Source of the DNA: Paraburkholderia acidipaludis NBRC 101816
GTDB lineage: Bacteria > Pseudomonadota > Gammaproteobacteria > Burkholderiales > Burkholderiaceae
Assembly (NCBI RefSeq): GCF_000684975.1
Contig: NZ_BAXZ01000004.1
Location: 1-64,000, forward strand
Length of the DNA stretch: 64,000 bases
Direction: 5' to 3'
The notes below the pieces were generated by a model that saw only the letters and a list, made by a program, of their open reading frames with translations, was not told the DNA's origin and searched no databases. The number at the start of each line of letters is the position of its first letter. Position 1 is the stretch's first letter. Positions 8,527 through 15,672 of the stretch are shown piece after piece. Position numbers and translations under genes: made by a program.

Positions 8527-9702
8527 ATGAAATTACGGTATTTGGCAGCGGTATCGGCGCTGTCTTTCACTTGTGCGGCTCATGCGCAAAGTAGCGTCAC
8601 GCTATTCGGTATCGTTGACGAAGGCGTGGTCTACGTAAATAGTCAGCGAACGGGCGGTGCAAACAGCGGTGGAGGAAGTAGCTGGCTCCTCAATAGCGGT
8701 AGCGTGTCGACCACGCGTTGGGGCCTGCGCGGCAATGAGGACCTTGGCGGCGGGCTCGGCGCCGTTTTCTGGCTCGAGAACGGCTTTAACGCGTCCACCG
8801 GCAAGTTCAACAATGGCGGTGATCTGTTCGGGCGCCAGGCTTATGTCGGGCTCACCGACAGGCAATATGGCGCGCTGACGCTCGGTCGCCAGTACGACTT
8901 CCTCGTGGATTACCTTGCACCGCTTTCGGCCGTTGGCGCCGGATTCGGCGGTAACTTCGCCGACCATCCCTATGACAACGACAACCTGGCGAATGATCTG
9001 AGGCTTAATAACTCGATCAAATTCAGCAGCGTGGCGTTCGATGGTTTGCGCGTCGGGGCGATGTACGGCTTCTCGAACGACGCGGGTGAGTTCGCGAATA
9101 ACCGCGCCTACAGCATCGGTACGAGCTACGCTTATGGCACGTTTAGCGTGGGTGCCGCGTTCCTTCAGATCGATCGTGCCGCAGGGGCGGCAAATGCCAA
9201 CGCGGCAGGCGCGACGAGTACCGCCGACACCAACGTGCTGACGACCGGCGGGCGTCAGCAGATTTACGGTGTCGGCGCGAAGTACATGTTCGGCAACTCG
9301 CAGGTGGGGATTGTATGGACCCACTCGTCGACCAACGACGTGACTGGCATCTGGCAGGGCGGCAGCATTGCGTCGCTTACGGGCAGCAATATCAAATTCG
9401 ATAACTTCGAAGTCAACAGTCGATATTTCTTCACGCCGGAGTTCAGCCTTGGTGCGTCCTATACGTACACGATGGGTCAATTCGATGCCGCCTCCGGAAC
9501 GCTCAAGCCGAAGTGGAACCAGGTAATGGGGCAAGCCGACTACCAGTTGTCGAAACGCACCGATCTTTACCTCGAAGGTGTCTATCAGCATGTGAGCGGT
9601 GGGGGCAACAATCCCGCGTTCGACGCAGGTGTTTTCAGTCTGACGCCGGCGTCCGGTAACGAGCAGGTCGTCGTGGCGGCCGGTCTGCGTCATCGCTTCT
9701 GA
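8527..9702 (+). CDS. Outer-membrane porin (Gram-negative, OmpC-like)
   Basis: The 391-residue protein starts with a clear signal peptide (MKLRYLAAVSALSFTCAAHA, cleaved before QSS) and the Burkholderiales general-porin opening SSVTLFGIVDEGVVYVN. GLRGNEDLGGGLGAVFWLEN and GRQAYVGL follow, and the chain ends in the aromatic C-terminal residue (HRF) needed for BAM-dependent insertion. It should form a trimeric 16-stranded diffusion pore. The ATG at 8527 was chosen because the signal peptide begins there. No terminator follows closely; the first strong one downstream is at 10124, more than 400 bases away. Confidence 0.92.
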   Translation: MKLRYLAAVSALSFTCAAHAQSSVTLFGIVDEGVVYVNSQRTGGANSGGGSSWLLNSGSVSTTRWGLRGNEDLGGGLGAVFWLENGFNASTGKFNNGGDLFGRQAYVGLTDRQYGALTLGRQYDFLVDYLAPLSAVGAGFGGNFADHPYDNDNLANDLRLNNSIKFSSVAFDGLRVGAMYGFSNDAGEFANNRAYSIGTSYAYGTFSVGAAFLQIDRAAGAANANAAGATSTADTNVLTTGGRQQIYGVGAKYMFGNSQVGIVWTHSSTNDVTGIWQGGSIASLTGSNIKFDNFEVNSRYFFTPEFSLGASYTYTMGQFDAASGTLKPKWNQVMGQADYQLSKRTDLYLEGVYQHVSGGGNNPAFDAGVFSLTPASGNEQVVVAAGLRHRF

Positions 9703-9904
9703 GCCTCGCCGGCTGAGTCGATGTCGGTCCGCGCAAGGCAGATTGAATTGCATTTCGCCATTCGCTATCTCCTTTGGCTGATAGGTGGGCACAGCATATC
9801 GGCCAGTCGAGGTGCGGAAAAATATCTTGATGATATTCGCGCGATGCCTTTTTGATATCAGCACCAGCCTCAGCATTGTCCTTGCGGTTCGCCTGCCATG
9901 CGCG

Positions 9905-9941
9905 GAAGTCATGGCGGCGATGCCATCATTGTATTTTTCGG
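9905..9941 (+). promoter_or_regulatory. 37-base conserved element, copy A
   Basis: This segment matches 12536-12572 at 33 of 37 positions. Its left half holds a near-palindrome ATGGC-N6-GCCAT and its right half ATTGTATTTTTCGG. A -10-like hexamer TACACT (9958-9963) sits 23 bases after TTGTAT; copy B has TAGACT at 24 bases. The arrangement suggests an activator site centred near -50 of a promoter lacking a good -35. The binding protein is unknown. Confidence 0.55.
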
Positions 9942-9963
9942 AGTGTGGGTGGCTCTCTACACT

Positions 9964-10175
9964 TGGCGGGTGACCAGATCGTTATCGGCGAGCCTTTGCC
10001 TCGGTTTTTCAGACGGAATTCGGTATAAATCGCGGTATAAACCGCCAATCTGCGTCGATCGATTTCAGTTGAAGTTGAGTGAGTGGTAGGACTCAGGGCG
10101 TCATAGTCACAGGCGCCCTTTCTCCCCCCGCCGGATGAGTCTCCTCCAATCCGTCGGGGGAATTTTTTTTTATTT
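9964..10175 (+). ncRNA. Candidate small RNA (promoter-like element to intrinsic terminator)
   Basis: About 200 bases run from the promoter-like copy A element to a strong intrinsic terminator on the same strand, with no ORF preceded by a ribosome-binding site. The segment has a 6-bp hairpin (AGGGCG/CGCCCT, 10095-10119) just before the terminator hairpin and tandem CGGTATAAA units. It could be a free-standing sRNA or the long 3' UTR of the porin mRNA. No Rfam family was recognised. Confidence 0.3.
10124..10175 (+). terminator. Strong rho-independent terminator
   Basis: A 12-bp stem with one mismatch (CCCCCGCCGGAT, 10125-10136, with ATCCGTCGGGGG, 10149-10160) and a 12-base loop is followed by AATTTTTTTTTATTTT. 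The T-run is on the plus strand only, so it ends transcripts from the porin or candidate sRNA side, not from the minus-strand TDT gene. Confidence 0.85.
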
Positions 10176-10189
10176 TCCCTAAGCAATGC

Positions 10190-11332
10190 TTACGAGCGGG
10201 CCGTGGCGAGGCACGGCGCATGAAAGAGCCGCTCGAACATCAGGCCGCGAATCGTGCGGGCGAGCACGGCGACCCAGAGCAGATCGAGCACCACCGCCAG
10301 CAGCAGGCCGAAGTGAGCGAAGCCGTGGAAATGCGTGACTCGCGCGAGGTTGAACGTGGCGAGCGTGTAGACGCCGATCGGAAAGGTGAAGCCCCACCAG
10401 CCGAGATTGAAGGGCAACCCCTCGCGGCGATAGCGCCACATGAAGAGTACGGCGCAGGCGAGCCACCAGAGTCCGGCGCCCCACAGCAGCAGTGCGCCGA
10501 GCACACCGAACGCCTGCGCAACGGTCGCCACAGGCTGGAGCGCTGTGTTCGCGAAAGCCTTCACCGCTGCGTCGCCGAGCGTGATGAGCCCGAGCGCGCC
10601 AGTGCCTATCGGACCGAGCGTGAGCCAGCTGGTAACGCCCAGTTCGCGATGCGGCAGTTTGTGAATCACAAGACGGAGCAGCACGATAGTCAGGATGGAG
10701 AACGCGAGCGGCACGGAGATGGCCCACAGCACATACCCGACACCGACCACGAACTGGGCCGTCTGGGCAGGCAGATGGGGCGCAAGCAAAGCGGCACTTG
10801 CCGCAGCCACCTCAGGCGCGACGACCGGCAGCAGCAAGGCGGCGGTCAGTCGTTCGACGCTGTGCTGCTGCCTCGTGAAAATCAGGTACGGGACACCAAT
10901 GGCGACGGCGAGCGATACCGCGGCATCGACACCCCACACATACAGTGCGAGGGAATATGCGTCATTGCCGTAGCGTGCGCCGGCAAAAATCACGATGCCG
11001 TTCACGATTGGCGCGAGGCCCATCGGTATGGCGCCGAGAAACATCGATTGCAGCGGATGGTGCAGCAGCGGCTCGATCGTTTCGCTGAACAGCACCAGGC
11101 GGCCGACGAACATCGCGAGGAAGAGTGCATACAGGCCGATGTCTATATGCCAGAGAAATTCGGCCGCCGCCGTCTTGACGGGGGACGCGCCGGGTAGCGC
11201 ATTGAGGACAAGGTACACCACGCCGGTGCCCATCGTGACAGCGAACCAGTTCGGCGTGAATTGGCGGATCTTCTCCAGCCATTCCGAACCCGGGTGATTC
11301 GTTGCGCGCAGCGATACAGAGGTCTGCTTCAT
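10190..11332 (-). CDS. TDT-family exporter (TehA/SLAC1/Ssu1-like)
   Basis: A 380-residue integral membrane protein with about ten helices in the tellurite-resistance/dicarboxylate transporter (TDT) fold. The opening IRQFTPNWFAVTMGTGVVYLVLN and the later FNLGWWGFTFPIGVYTLATFNLA are hallmark segments. Family members include TehA-type anion channels, malate permease and Ssu1 sulfite exporters. GGGGGAAC precedes the ATG. It sits beside a respiratory block containing a TsdA-like cytochrome, so sulfite or another sulfur oxyanion is an attractive but unproven substrate. Copy D of the local conserved element lies about 100 bases upstream. Confidence 0.85.
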   Translation of the reverse strand: MKQTSVSLRATNHPGSEWLEKIRQFTPNWFAVTMGTGVVYLVLNALPGASPVKTAAAEFLWHIDIGLYALFLAMFVGRLVLFSETIEPLLHHPLQSMFLGAIPMGLAPIVNGIVIFAGARYGNDAYSLALYVWGVDAAVSLAVAIGVPYLIFTRQQHSVERLTAALLLPVVAPEVAAASAALLAPHLPAQTAQFVVGVGYVLWAISVPLAFSILTIVLLRLVIHKLPHRELGVTSWLTLGPIGTGALGLITLGDAAVKAFANTALQPVATVAQAFGVLGALLLWGAGLWWLACAVLFMWRYRREGLPFNLGWWGFTFPIGVYTLATFNLARVTHFHGFAHFGLLLAVVLDLLWVAVLARTIRGLMFERLFHAPCLATARS

Positions 11333-11416
11333 GTCGTTCCCCCATCGTTGGGTGACTATATGGGTTCAGTTTATGAAGTCGCGAGATATACTAAAAATAC
11401 ATATTTATGATCACTC

Positions 11417-11433
11417 CGATGCCTTCATGATAT
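11417..11433. promoter_or_regulatory. Short relative of the conserved element (copy D)
   Basis: CGATGCCTTCATGATAT resembles the core of the 37-base element (CGATGCCATCATTGTAT in copy A), 14 of 17 matching. A similar short form, CGATGCCTTTTTGATAT, is at 9842-9858. This copy lies 85-101 bases upstream of the TDT start codon. Confidence 0.35.
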
Positions 11434-11599
11434 GGGGGGCGCCAATATGCCGCGGCAATCTGCGCCGGTGCGTACCTTCTCGACGGAGCATGAACTTACG
11501 CGCCGAGACGTCTATAACCAGCCCGTGCAGGCAGGGCGAGACGGTATGCTTGCGCGCCTGAACGCGTTGGACTATGGCTCCCGAGAGGGCGTCCGGAGA

Positions 11600-11791
11600 T
11601 TAGCTTGACCGTAGTATTTCGGAGCTCGCTTTCGGAACAAGTCGGCGAGCTAGTTGGAGCGCCGATGTCCCGACAATGAGCAGTAGTGCGCCGGCAATGC
11701 TGTTGTCGGTGCGCAGAAGGACGTCGGAGAGGTAGATTGACACTGACGTCAATACCATATGAAAGGCAAGGAGTACTGATAGTGGTTTCAT
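11600..11791 (-). CDS. Small hypothetical membrane protein
   Basis: A 63-residue protein with two hydrophobic segments (about 3-22 and 31-50) and a basic tail (ARRLVPKASSEILRSS). The ATG at 11791 has AGGG eight bases upstream; a GTG one codon earlier is possible. I recognise no family. It stands alone between the TDT gene and a DUF4148 gene and is included because size, hydrophobicity and start signal are coherent, though it may be spurious. Confidence 0.4.
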   Translation of the reverse strand: MKPLSVLLAFHMVLTSVSIYLSDVLLRTDNSIAGALLLIVGTSALQLARRLVPKASSEILRSS

Positions 11792-11971
11792 CACATCACC
11801 CTGTCTTCGTCAGGAGCGTTCGGCAGATGTGGACATCGCCCGCGACGATGCCCACGGGCGTGCCGGTACTGATAGTGGAACGTAAGGGGGCGCCGCCTGG
11901 ATGAGCCGTGCGCGATCCGGTTCCGAAACAGGCTGCGCGCGACTTTCCCCTACCCGACGCACGCAGACGGC

Positions 11972-12256
11972 TCAATGGCTGGCTGCCGCGGCCGGCGCCC
12001 CGGCTTCCGACGTGCCCGACATCGCCGATCCGCCGACCGCGCTGTTTGCCTGCTCGGCGGCAATTTTTGCTTCCGCGGCCTGAATGTCTTCCGGATAGTT
12101 ATCGCCATCGCTGTTCGGGTTGTAGCCGGCTTTTTCCAGTTGAACCAGTTCCGCACGGACTTCCGCGCGCGTGACCGGCGCGGTGCTTTGAGCAGACGCC
12201 ATTGCCGAAGCGGAGAGGGCGCTGATTGCGAGGATGAGCGTTGCAAGCGTTTTCAT
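11972..12256 (-). CDS. DUF4148 periplasmic protein
   Basis: A 94-residue secreted protein: signal peptide MKTLATLILAISALSASAMA followed by the DUF4148 core VTRAEVRAELVQLEKAGYNP and DNYPEDIQAAEAKIAAEQ. The family is abundant and multicopy in Burkholderiales, of unknown function. GAAGGAG sits six bases before the ATG at 12256, which settles the start against longer in-frame readings. The Ala/Gly/Ser-rich tail after residue 65 is low complexity. Confidence 0.85.
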   Translation of the reverse strand: MKTLATLILAISALSASAMASAQSTAPVTRAEVRAELVQLEKAGYNPNSDGDNYPEDIQAAEAKIAAEQANSAVGGSAMSGTSEAGAPAAAASH

Positions 12257-12788
12257 GATGTGCTCCTTCAAGTGGATATAAAGAAACGATGTGCTGCCTG
12301 ATACGAGAACTTTGCCCATTGACTGCGAACGACTACTTAATCGAATACTGCAGCCGGTATGCAAAGGTTAATCGGGAGGAGGCAAAGCGAAAAATACAAA
12401 CTTTCGATGCGAGCTATGTCAGGCGGTTATGGCAATCGTGAACGAGGGCGAATATTTATCGATGCGCTTTACCGTCAGACGTGATCTCGTTGTTGTTGTG
12501 TTGAGCGTTTTATGGAGGAGCTGACGGTATGCTTTGAAGTGATGGCGGAGATGCCAATATTGTATTTTTCGGGGACGAAATCACTGCCTTAGACTTCACG
12601 CCGGTAGCCAGGGACGGCCGCTCGAGTGGACAAATGCAACGGAAGTGACCGTCACGCATCCGCGCCAGATGGTTGACCGGCCGGATGTGCAGGTCGGATT
12701 CGGGTCTGCGGACAGTCTTCCGGACGTTTCGATCTAACGGTAGTTGTTGCTATTTTTTCCGCGATATCCGCGAGCAGGAGTTGCTCGA
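12257..12788. other. Intergenic region upstream of ferredoxin gene
   Basis: These 532 bases separate the divergent DUF4148 and ferredoxin genes. They contain copy B of the 37-base element (12536-12572) and a -10-like TAGACT at 12590-12595, implying a leader of roughly 190 bases before the ferredoxin ATG. No ORF or recognised riboswitch was seen in the leader. Confidence 0.5.
12536..12572 (+). promoter_or_regulatory. 37-base conserved element, copy B
   Basis: Matches copy A at 9905-9941 in 33 of 37 positions, with differences at element positions 6, 14, 22 and 23. It precedes a -10-like TAGACT by 17 bases and is the likely control site for the ferredoxin and possibly the downstream cytochrome/oxidase genes, which follow on the same strand. 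Confidence 0.6.
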
Positions 12789-13112
12789 ATGACCCATGTA
12801 GTGACCGAGAGCTGCATCAAATGCCGTTATACCGATTGCGTCGATGTCTGTCCGGTGGATTGCTTTCGCGAGGGGCCAAATTTCCTCGCAATCGATCCAG
12901 ACGAGTGCATCGACTGCGCAGTGTGCGTGGCCGAGTGCCCGGTGAGCGCCATCTATGCAGAAGAGGACGTGCCTGCCGACCAGCAGCAGTTCACTTCCCT
13001 TAACGCCGAACTGGCGAAGGATTGGCCCAGTATCACCAGGACCCGGGCGCCGTTGCCTGAGGCCGAAGAATTCAAGGACGTTGCACATAAATTCGCCCTG
13101 CTCGAGCGTTGA
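12789..13112 (+). CDS. fdxA: 7Fe ferredoxin (FdxA type)
   Basis: The 107-residue protein carries the FdxA arrangement for one [3Fe-4S] and one [4Fe-4S] cluster: Cys9, Cys12, Cys17, Cys21 in ESCIKCRYTDCVDVCP and Cys40, Cys43, Cys46, Cys50 in DECIDCAVCVAECP, with an extra Cys25. The C-terminal helical extension (about 60-107) is usual for the group. It is a soluble low-potential electron carrier. The ATG at 12789 has GAGCAGGAG upstream. It is the first gene after copy B of the conserved element and 211 bases before the cytochrome operon on the same strand. Confidence 0.9.
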   Translation: MTHVVTESCIKCRYTDCVDVCPVDCFREGPNFLAIDPDECIDCAVCVAECPVSAIYAEEDVPADQQQFTSLNAELAKDWPSITRTRAPLPEAEEFKDVAHKFALLER

Positions 13113-13220
13113 GCCCGGCCATCTGCTGCCGGTATCTGGGCCGCACGAAAAGGATGGATTGTTCCTGCCATGCAGGCTCAATTGCAGGCTCAATGAGCGA
13201 AGCACGTATAAACCGAAGCA

Positions 13221-13252
13221 ATGGCATCAATACCATCCTTGTATGCCAGGGA
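13221..13252 (+). promoter_or_regulatory. Diverged relative of the conserved element (copy C)
   Basis: ATGGC at 13221 and CCATC-TTGTAT at 13233-13244 keep the framework of copies A and B (interrupted palindrome ATGG-N8-CCAT, then TTGTAT) but with only about 20 matches in 32. It lies some 75-100 bases upstream of the GTG of the cytochrome operon. Confidence 0.35.
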
Positions 13253-13323
13253 CATCCAACGTAATGAGAGAGCGCACGCAATACAACGTTCGAAAATGCT
13301 TACCTGGTGGACGAGGATCTACG

Positions 13324-14016
13324 GTGATCAACATCCGGACCGCGTGGATCGCGGTACTGCTCGGTTTCTCTTTTTGCATTCAACGCGCGGACGCCGGCGA
13401 GGACGTCGCGCAGTCGGGGCAGCGTATTGCCGTGATGGGCGACGGGCACGGACACGCGAGTTGCGCCGCCTGCCATGCAGCGAATGGTGCGGGTCAACCG
13501 GCATTGGGCATTCCCAGACTGGCTGGTCTGCCGGCCGATTATCTGGCACGGCAGCTAGCTTATTTCGCTGACGGCGAGCGCGACAGCGTCATCATGGCAC
13601 CCTACGCAAAGCGGCTCGACGCAGCTCAAAGAGAGGCGGTCGCACGCTACTTTGCGTCTCAGGCTCCACAGACGTTGGACGCCGCACCACCTGCGCCGTC
13701 GGCTGAGTTGCTGGCGCACGGCAAGGACCTCTACGAGCACGGGCTCAGTGCATTCCATACACCAGCCTGCGTGCAGTGCCATGGTATTGGCGCGCAGGGT
13801 GTGGATGGCTTTTCGCCGTCGCTTGCGGGGCAATCGCCGGGATATGTCGTGCGCCAGCTCAAGCAATGGCGATCAGGAGTACTGCGCGGCGCTACCGGGA
13901 AATTCATGCGAGCCGAGGCCGCGCATTTGAGCGATCGGGATATAGAGGCAGTCGCGTCGTACGTCGCCACGCTTCCCGCCACTTCCAATGCCGGTTCGAA
14001 GGGAGACGGACAATGA
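13324..14016 (+). CDS. Dihaem cytochrome c (c4-like)
   Basis: A 230-residue exported protein with two c-type haem sites, CAACH (47-51) and CVQCH (149-153). Likely axial methionines are Met91 in IMAPYAKRL and Met195 in TGKFMRAEA, the layout of cytochrome c4 and of TsdB-type partners. The GTG start at 13324 was chosen because GAGG precedes it and a signal peptide follows (cleavage near ADA-GE, residue 24); an ATG at 13264 would give an unlikely basic extension. Its stop overlaps the next ATG (ATGA). It probably relays electrons between the TsdA-like protein and the ba3 oxidase. Confidence 0.85.
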   Translation: MINIRTAWIAVLLGFSFCIQRADAGEDVAQSGQRIAVMGDGHGHASCAACHAANGAGQPALGIPRLAGLPADYLARQLAYFADGERDSVIMAPYAKRLDAAQREAVARYFASQAPQTLDAAPPAPSAELLAHGKDLYEHGLSAFHTPACVQCHGIGAQGVDGFSPSLAGQSPGYVVRQLKQWRSGVLRGATGKFMRAEAAHLSDRDIEAVASYVATLPATSNAGSKGDGQ

Positions 14017-14996
14017 TAAAGCGAGTGAGCATGGCCGCCGTTGCCCTGCTAATCGTCGCTGGTGCGATCTGGGCAGGAGTTTGCGCTCTTCGACATTCGG
14101 CCATGGCCGGAGGTGCCGCGCAGGCCGCAGGCTTCCAGCCCCCGCCGGACTCTGCCATCCCGAACGACCAGTTCGGTGACGTGGTCAGGCAGGGCGAGAG
14201 GATCTTTCACGATACCGGGAAGTACGCACCGGCATTCGTCGGCAACAAACTCAGTTGCGTCAACTGCCATCTTGCGGGCGGGCGGCTGGCCAATTCGGCG
14301 CCGATGTGGGCAGCCTACATTTCATATCCGGCCTACCGGAGCAAGAACGGTCATGTGAATACCTTCGCTGAGCGGTTGCAAGGGTGCTTTAGGTACAGCA
14401 TGAATGGCAAGGCGCCGCCGATCGGCGACCCGACGCTTGTTGCGCTCGAGACGTATGCCTATTTTCTCGCGAAGGGCGCGCCGACCGGCGTGCCGATTCA
14501 AGGGCGTGGCTTTCCCAAGCTCCCTAAGCCGGACAAGCCCGCGGACTATCAACGCGGCATGGGCATCTATGCGCAAAGCTGTGCCATGTGCCATGGAGCC
14601 AATGGCGAGGGAAAATATTCAGACGGACACCTAATGTTTCCGCCTCTCTGGGGTGCGCAGTCGTATAACTGGGGCGCCGGAATGGCGGGCATCGGCAATG
14701 CCGCCGGGTTCATCAAGGCAAACATGCCGCTGGACCTCGGCGGCACGCTGACCGTTCAGCAGGCGTGGGACGTGGCCACCTACATCGACAGCCAGGTTCG
14801 GCCTCAAGATCCCCGCTTTACGGGTGACGTCGGAGAGACGCGCAAGAAGTACCACAACTCGAAATCGTCGATGTACGGGACGACGGTGAACGGTGTCCTG
14901 CTGGGCGACCCCGCCCATACGCCGCCATCGGGTACGGTGCCGCCGGCCTCCGCCCCGGTGGTCGCGGGGCCGCAAGCGGAGGTCGATCATGAGTGA
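14013..14996 (+). CDS. TsdA-like dihaem cytochrome c (thiosulfate dehydrogenase family)
   Basis: The 327-residue protein has an N-terminal signal/anchor helix (about 5-25) and two haem motifs, CVNCH (82-86) and CAMCH (190-194). Segments between them follow thiosulfate dehydrogenase TsdA: ISYPAYRSKNG, LQGCFRYSMNGKAPP with Cys125, GVPIQGRG, then FPPLWGAQSYNWGAGM and FIKANMP. TsdA uses a Cys as axial ligand to the catalytic haem; Cys125 is at the expected place. Family enzymes couple two thiosulfates to tetrathionate in the periplasm. The gene overlaps both neighbours (ATGA, then ATG inside the 3' end), tying it to the oxidase. Substrate assignment is by family resemblance only. Confidence 0.75.
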   Translation: MIKRVSMAAVALLIVAGAIWAGVCALRHSAMAGGAAQAAGFQPPPDSAIPNDQFGDVVRQGERIFHDTGKYAPAFVGNKLSCVNCHLAGGRLANSAPMWAAYISYPAYRSKNGHVNTFAERLQGCFRYSMNGKAPPIGDPTLVALETYAYFLAKGAPTGVPIQGRGFPKLPKPDKPADYQRGMGIYAQSCAMCHGANGEGKYSDGHLMFPPLWGAQSYNWGAGMAGIGNAAGFIKANMPLDLGGTLTVQQAWDVATYIDSQVRPQDPRFTGDVGETRKKYHNSKSSMYGTTVNGVLLGDPAHTPPSGTVPPASAPVVAGPQAEVDHE

Positions 14997-15129
14997 ACGC
15001 AACAAGATCGGGCCGAGAGCCGGTGAGCCGGTCAAGCCGGTGGGCACCTGGGTGGTAGGCGGCTTTCTGCTTGCGACGGTGCTGGGTGCCTGGCTGCTGG
15101 TATCGCTGGTGTTCATATCGAGAAGCTGA
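14989..15129 (+). CDS. Cytochrome oxidase subunit IIa (ba3-type small subunit)
   Basis: A 46-residue protein with one transmembrane helix (about 19-43: GTWVVGGFLLATVLGAWLLV and on). Its size, single helix and place directly before subunit II match the CoxIIa subunit of ba3-type oxidases. The ATG at 14989 overlaps the end of the TsdA-like gene by eight bases and has GGAGG just upstream. It is easily missed by gene callers. Confidence 0.75.
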   Translation: MSERNKIGPRAGEPVKPVGTWVVGGFLLATVLGAWLLVSLVFISRS

Positions 15130-15141
15130 GGAGAAGAACTT

Positions 15142-15672
15142 TTGGATTCCATTTCATCGCAAGCGGCGTTTGAGGAGGCTTTCCACCGGGCCGCGGAGCG
15201 GCATGAGCGTGCATGGGTTTTCGTCGTGCTCGTCATGCTTGCCTTGCTGCTGGTCGGAACCATGTTCTATGTGGTGTTCGACTACGGTGTCATTACGCGA
15301 GGAACCTCGTTCTTCCGTCAGCCCGACGCGGTCATGAACGATCCCGCCTTTCGTGAAGGCAAGGTCGTTCAGACCGGTGCAAACCGATACTCCGTTTACA
15401 TGGTCGGCCATGCATGGGCCTGGTCGCCCGGCGTCATACACGTCAAGGAGGGCGCGCAGGTGACTTTCTACGTCACCAGTACGGACGTACTGCATGGCTT
15501 CGAGGTGCAGGGCACGACCATCAATGTCACCGCGATGCCGGGCGCGGTGGGCAGGGTGGAATATAAGTTCGATCGAGCCGGAACGTATTACGTCATTTGC
15601 AACGAATATTGCGGAATCGAACATCATTCGATGATTGGCCGCATCATCGTCGATCCGAAAGAGAAATCATGA
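15142..15672 (+). CDS. Cytochrome c oxidase subunit II (CuA)
   Basis: A 176-residue ba3-type subunit II: a single transmembrane helix at about 26-48 and a periplasmic cupredoxin domain. The binuclear CuA site is complete: His118 (VLHGFEV), Cys153, Glu155, Cys157, His161 and Met164 in CNEYCGIEHHSM. It accepts electrons from cytochrome c. No ATG is available; TTG at 15142 is the likely start, placed eight bases after GAGGAG and 12 bases after the previous stop. The stop overlaps the next ATG. Confidence 0.92.
   Translation: MDSISSQAAFEEAFHRAAERHERAWVFVVLVMLALLLVGTMFYVVFDYGVITRGTSFFRQPDAVMNDPAFREGKVVQTGANRYSVYMVGHAWAWSPGVIHVKEGAQVTFYVTSTDVLHGFEVQGTTINVTAMPGAVGRVEYKFDRAGTYYVICNEYCGIEHHSMIGRIIVDPKEKS

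Larger units (their letters stand above)
9703..10189. other. Intergenic region with repeated element, possible small RNA, terminator
   Basis: The 487 bases between the porin stop and the converging TDT gene contain no credible protein. They hold an AT-rich palindromic patch (AATATCTTGATGATATT at 9821-9837), one copy of the 37-base element shared with the ferredoxin leader (9905-9941), a -10-like TACACT at 9958, tandem CGGTATAAA units near 10020-10045, a 6-bp hairpin at 10095-10119 and a strong plus-strand terminator. Confidence 0.5.

Noticed and set aside
9905..9941. 37-base element as an ANR/FNR box or sigma54 promoter
   Set aside because: Neither TTGAT-N4-ATCAA nor properly spaced GG/GC (10 bases between) is present.
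12955..13323. Longer N-terminus of the c4-like cytochrome
   Set aside because: The upstream in-frame residues overlap fdxA and lack signal features; GTG at 13324 starts a proper signal peptide after GAGG.
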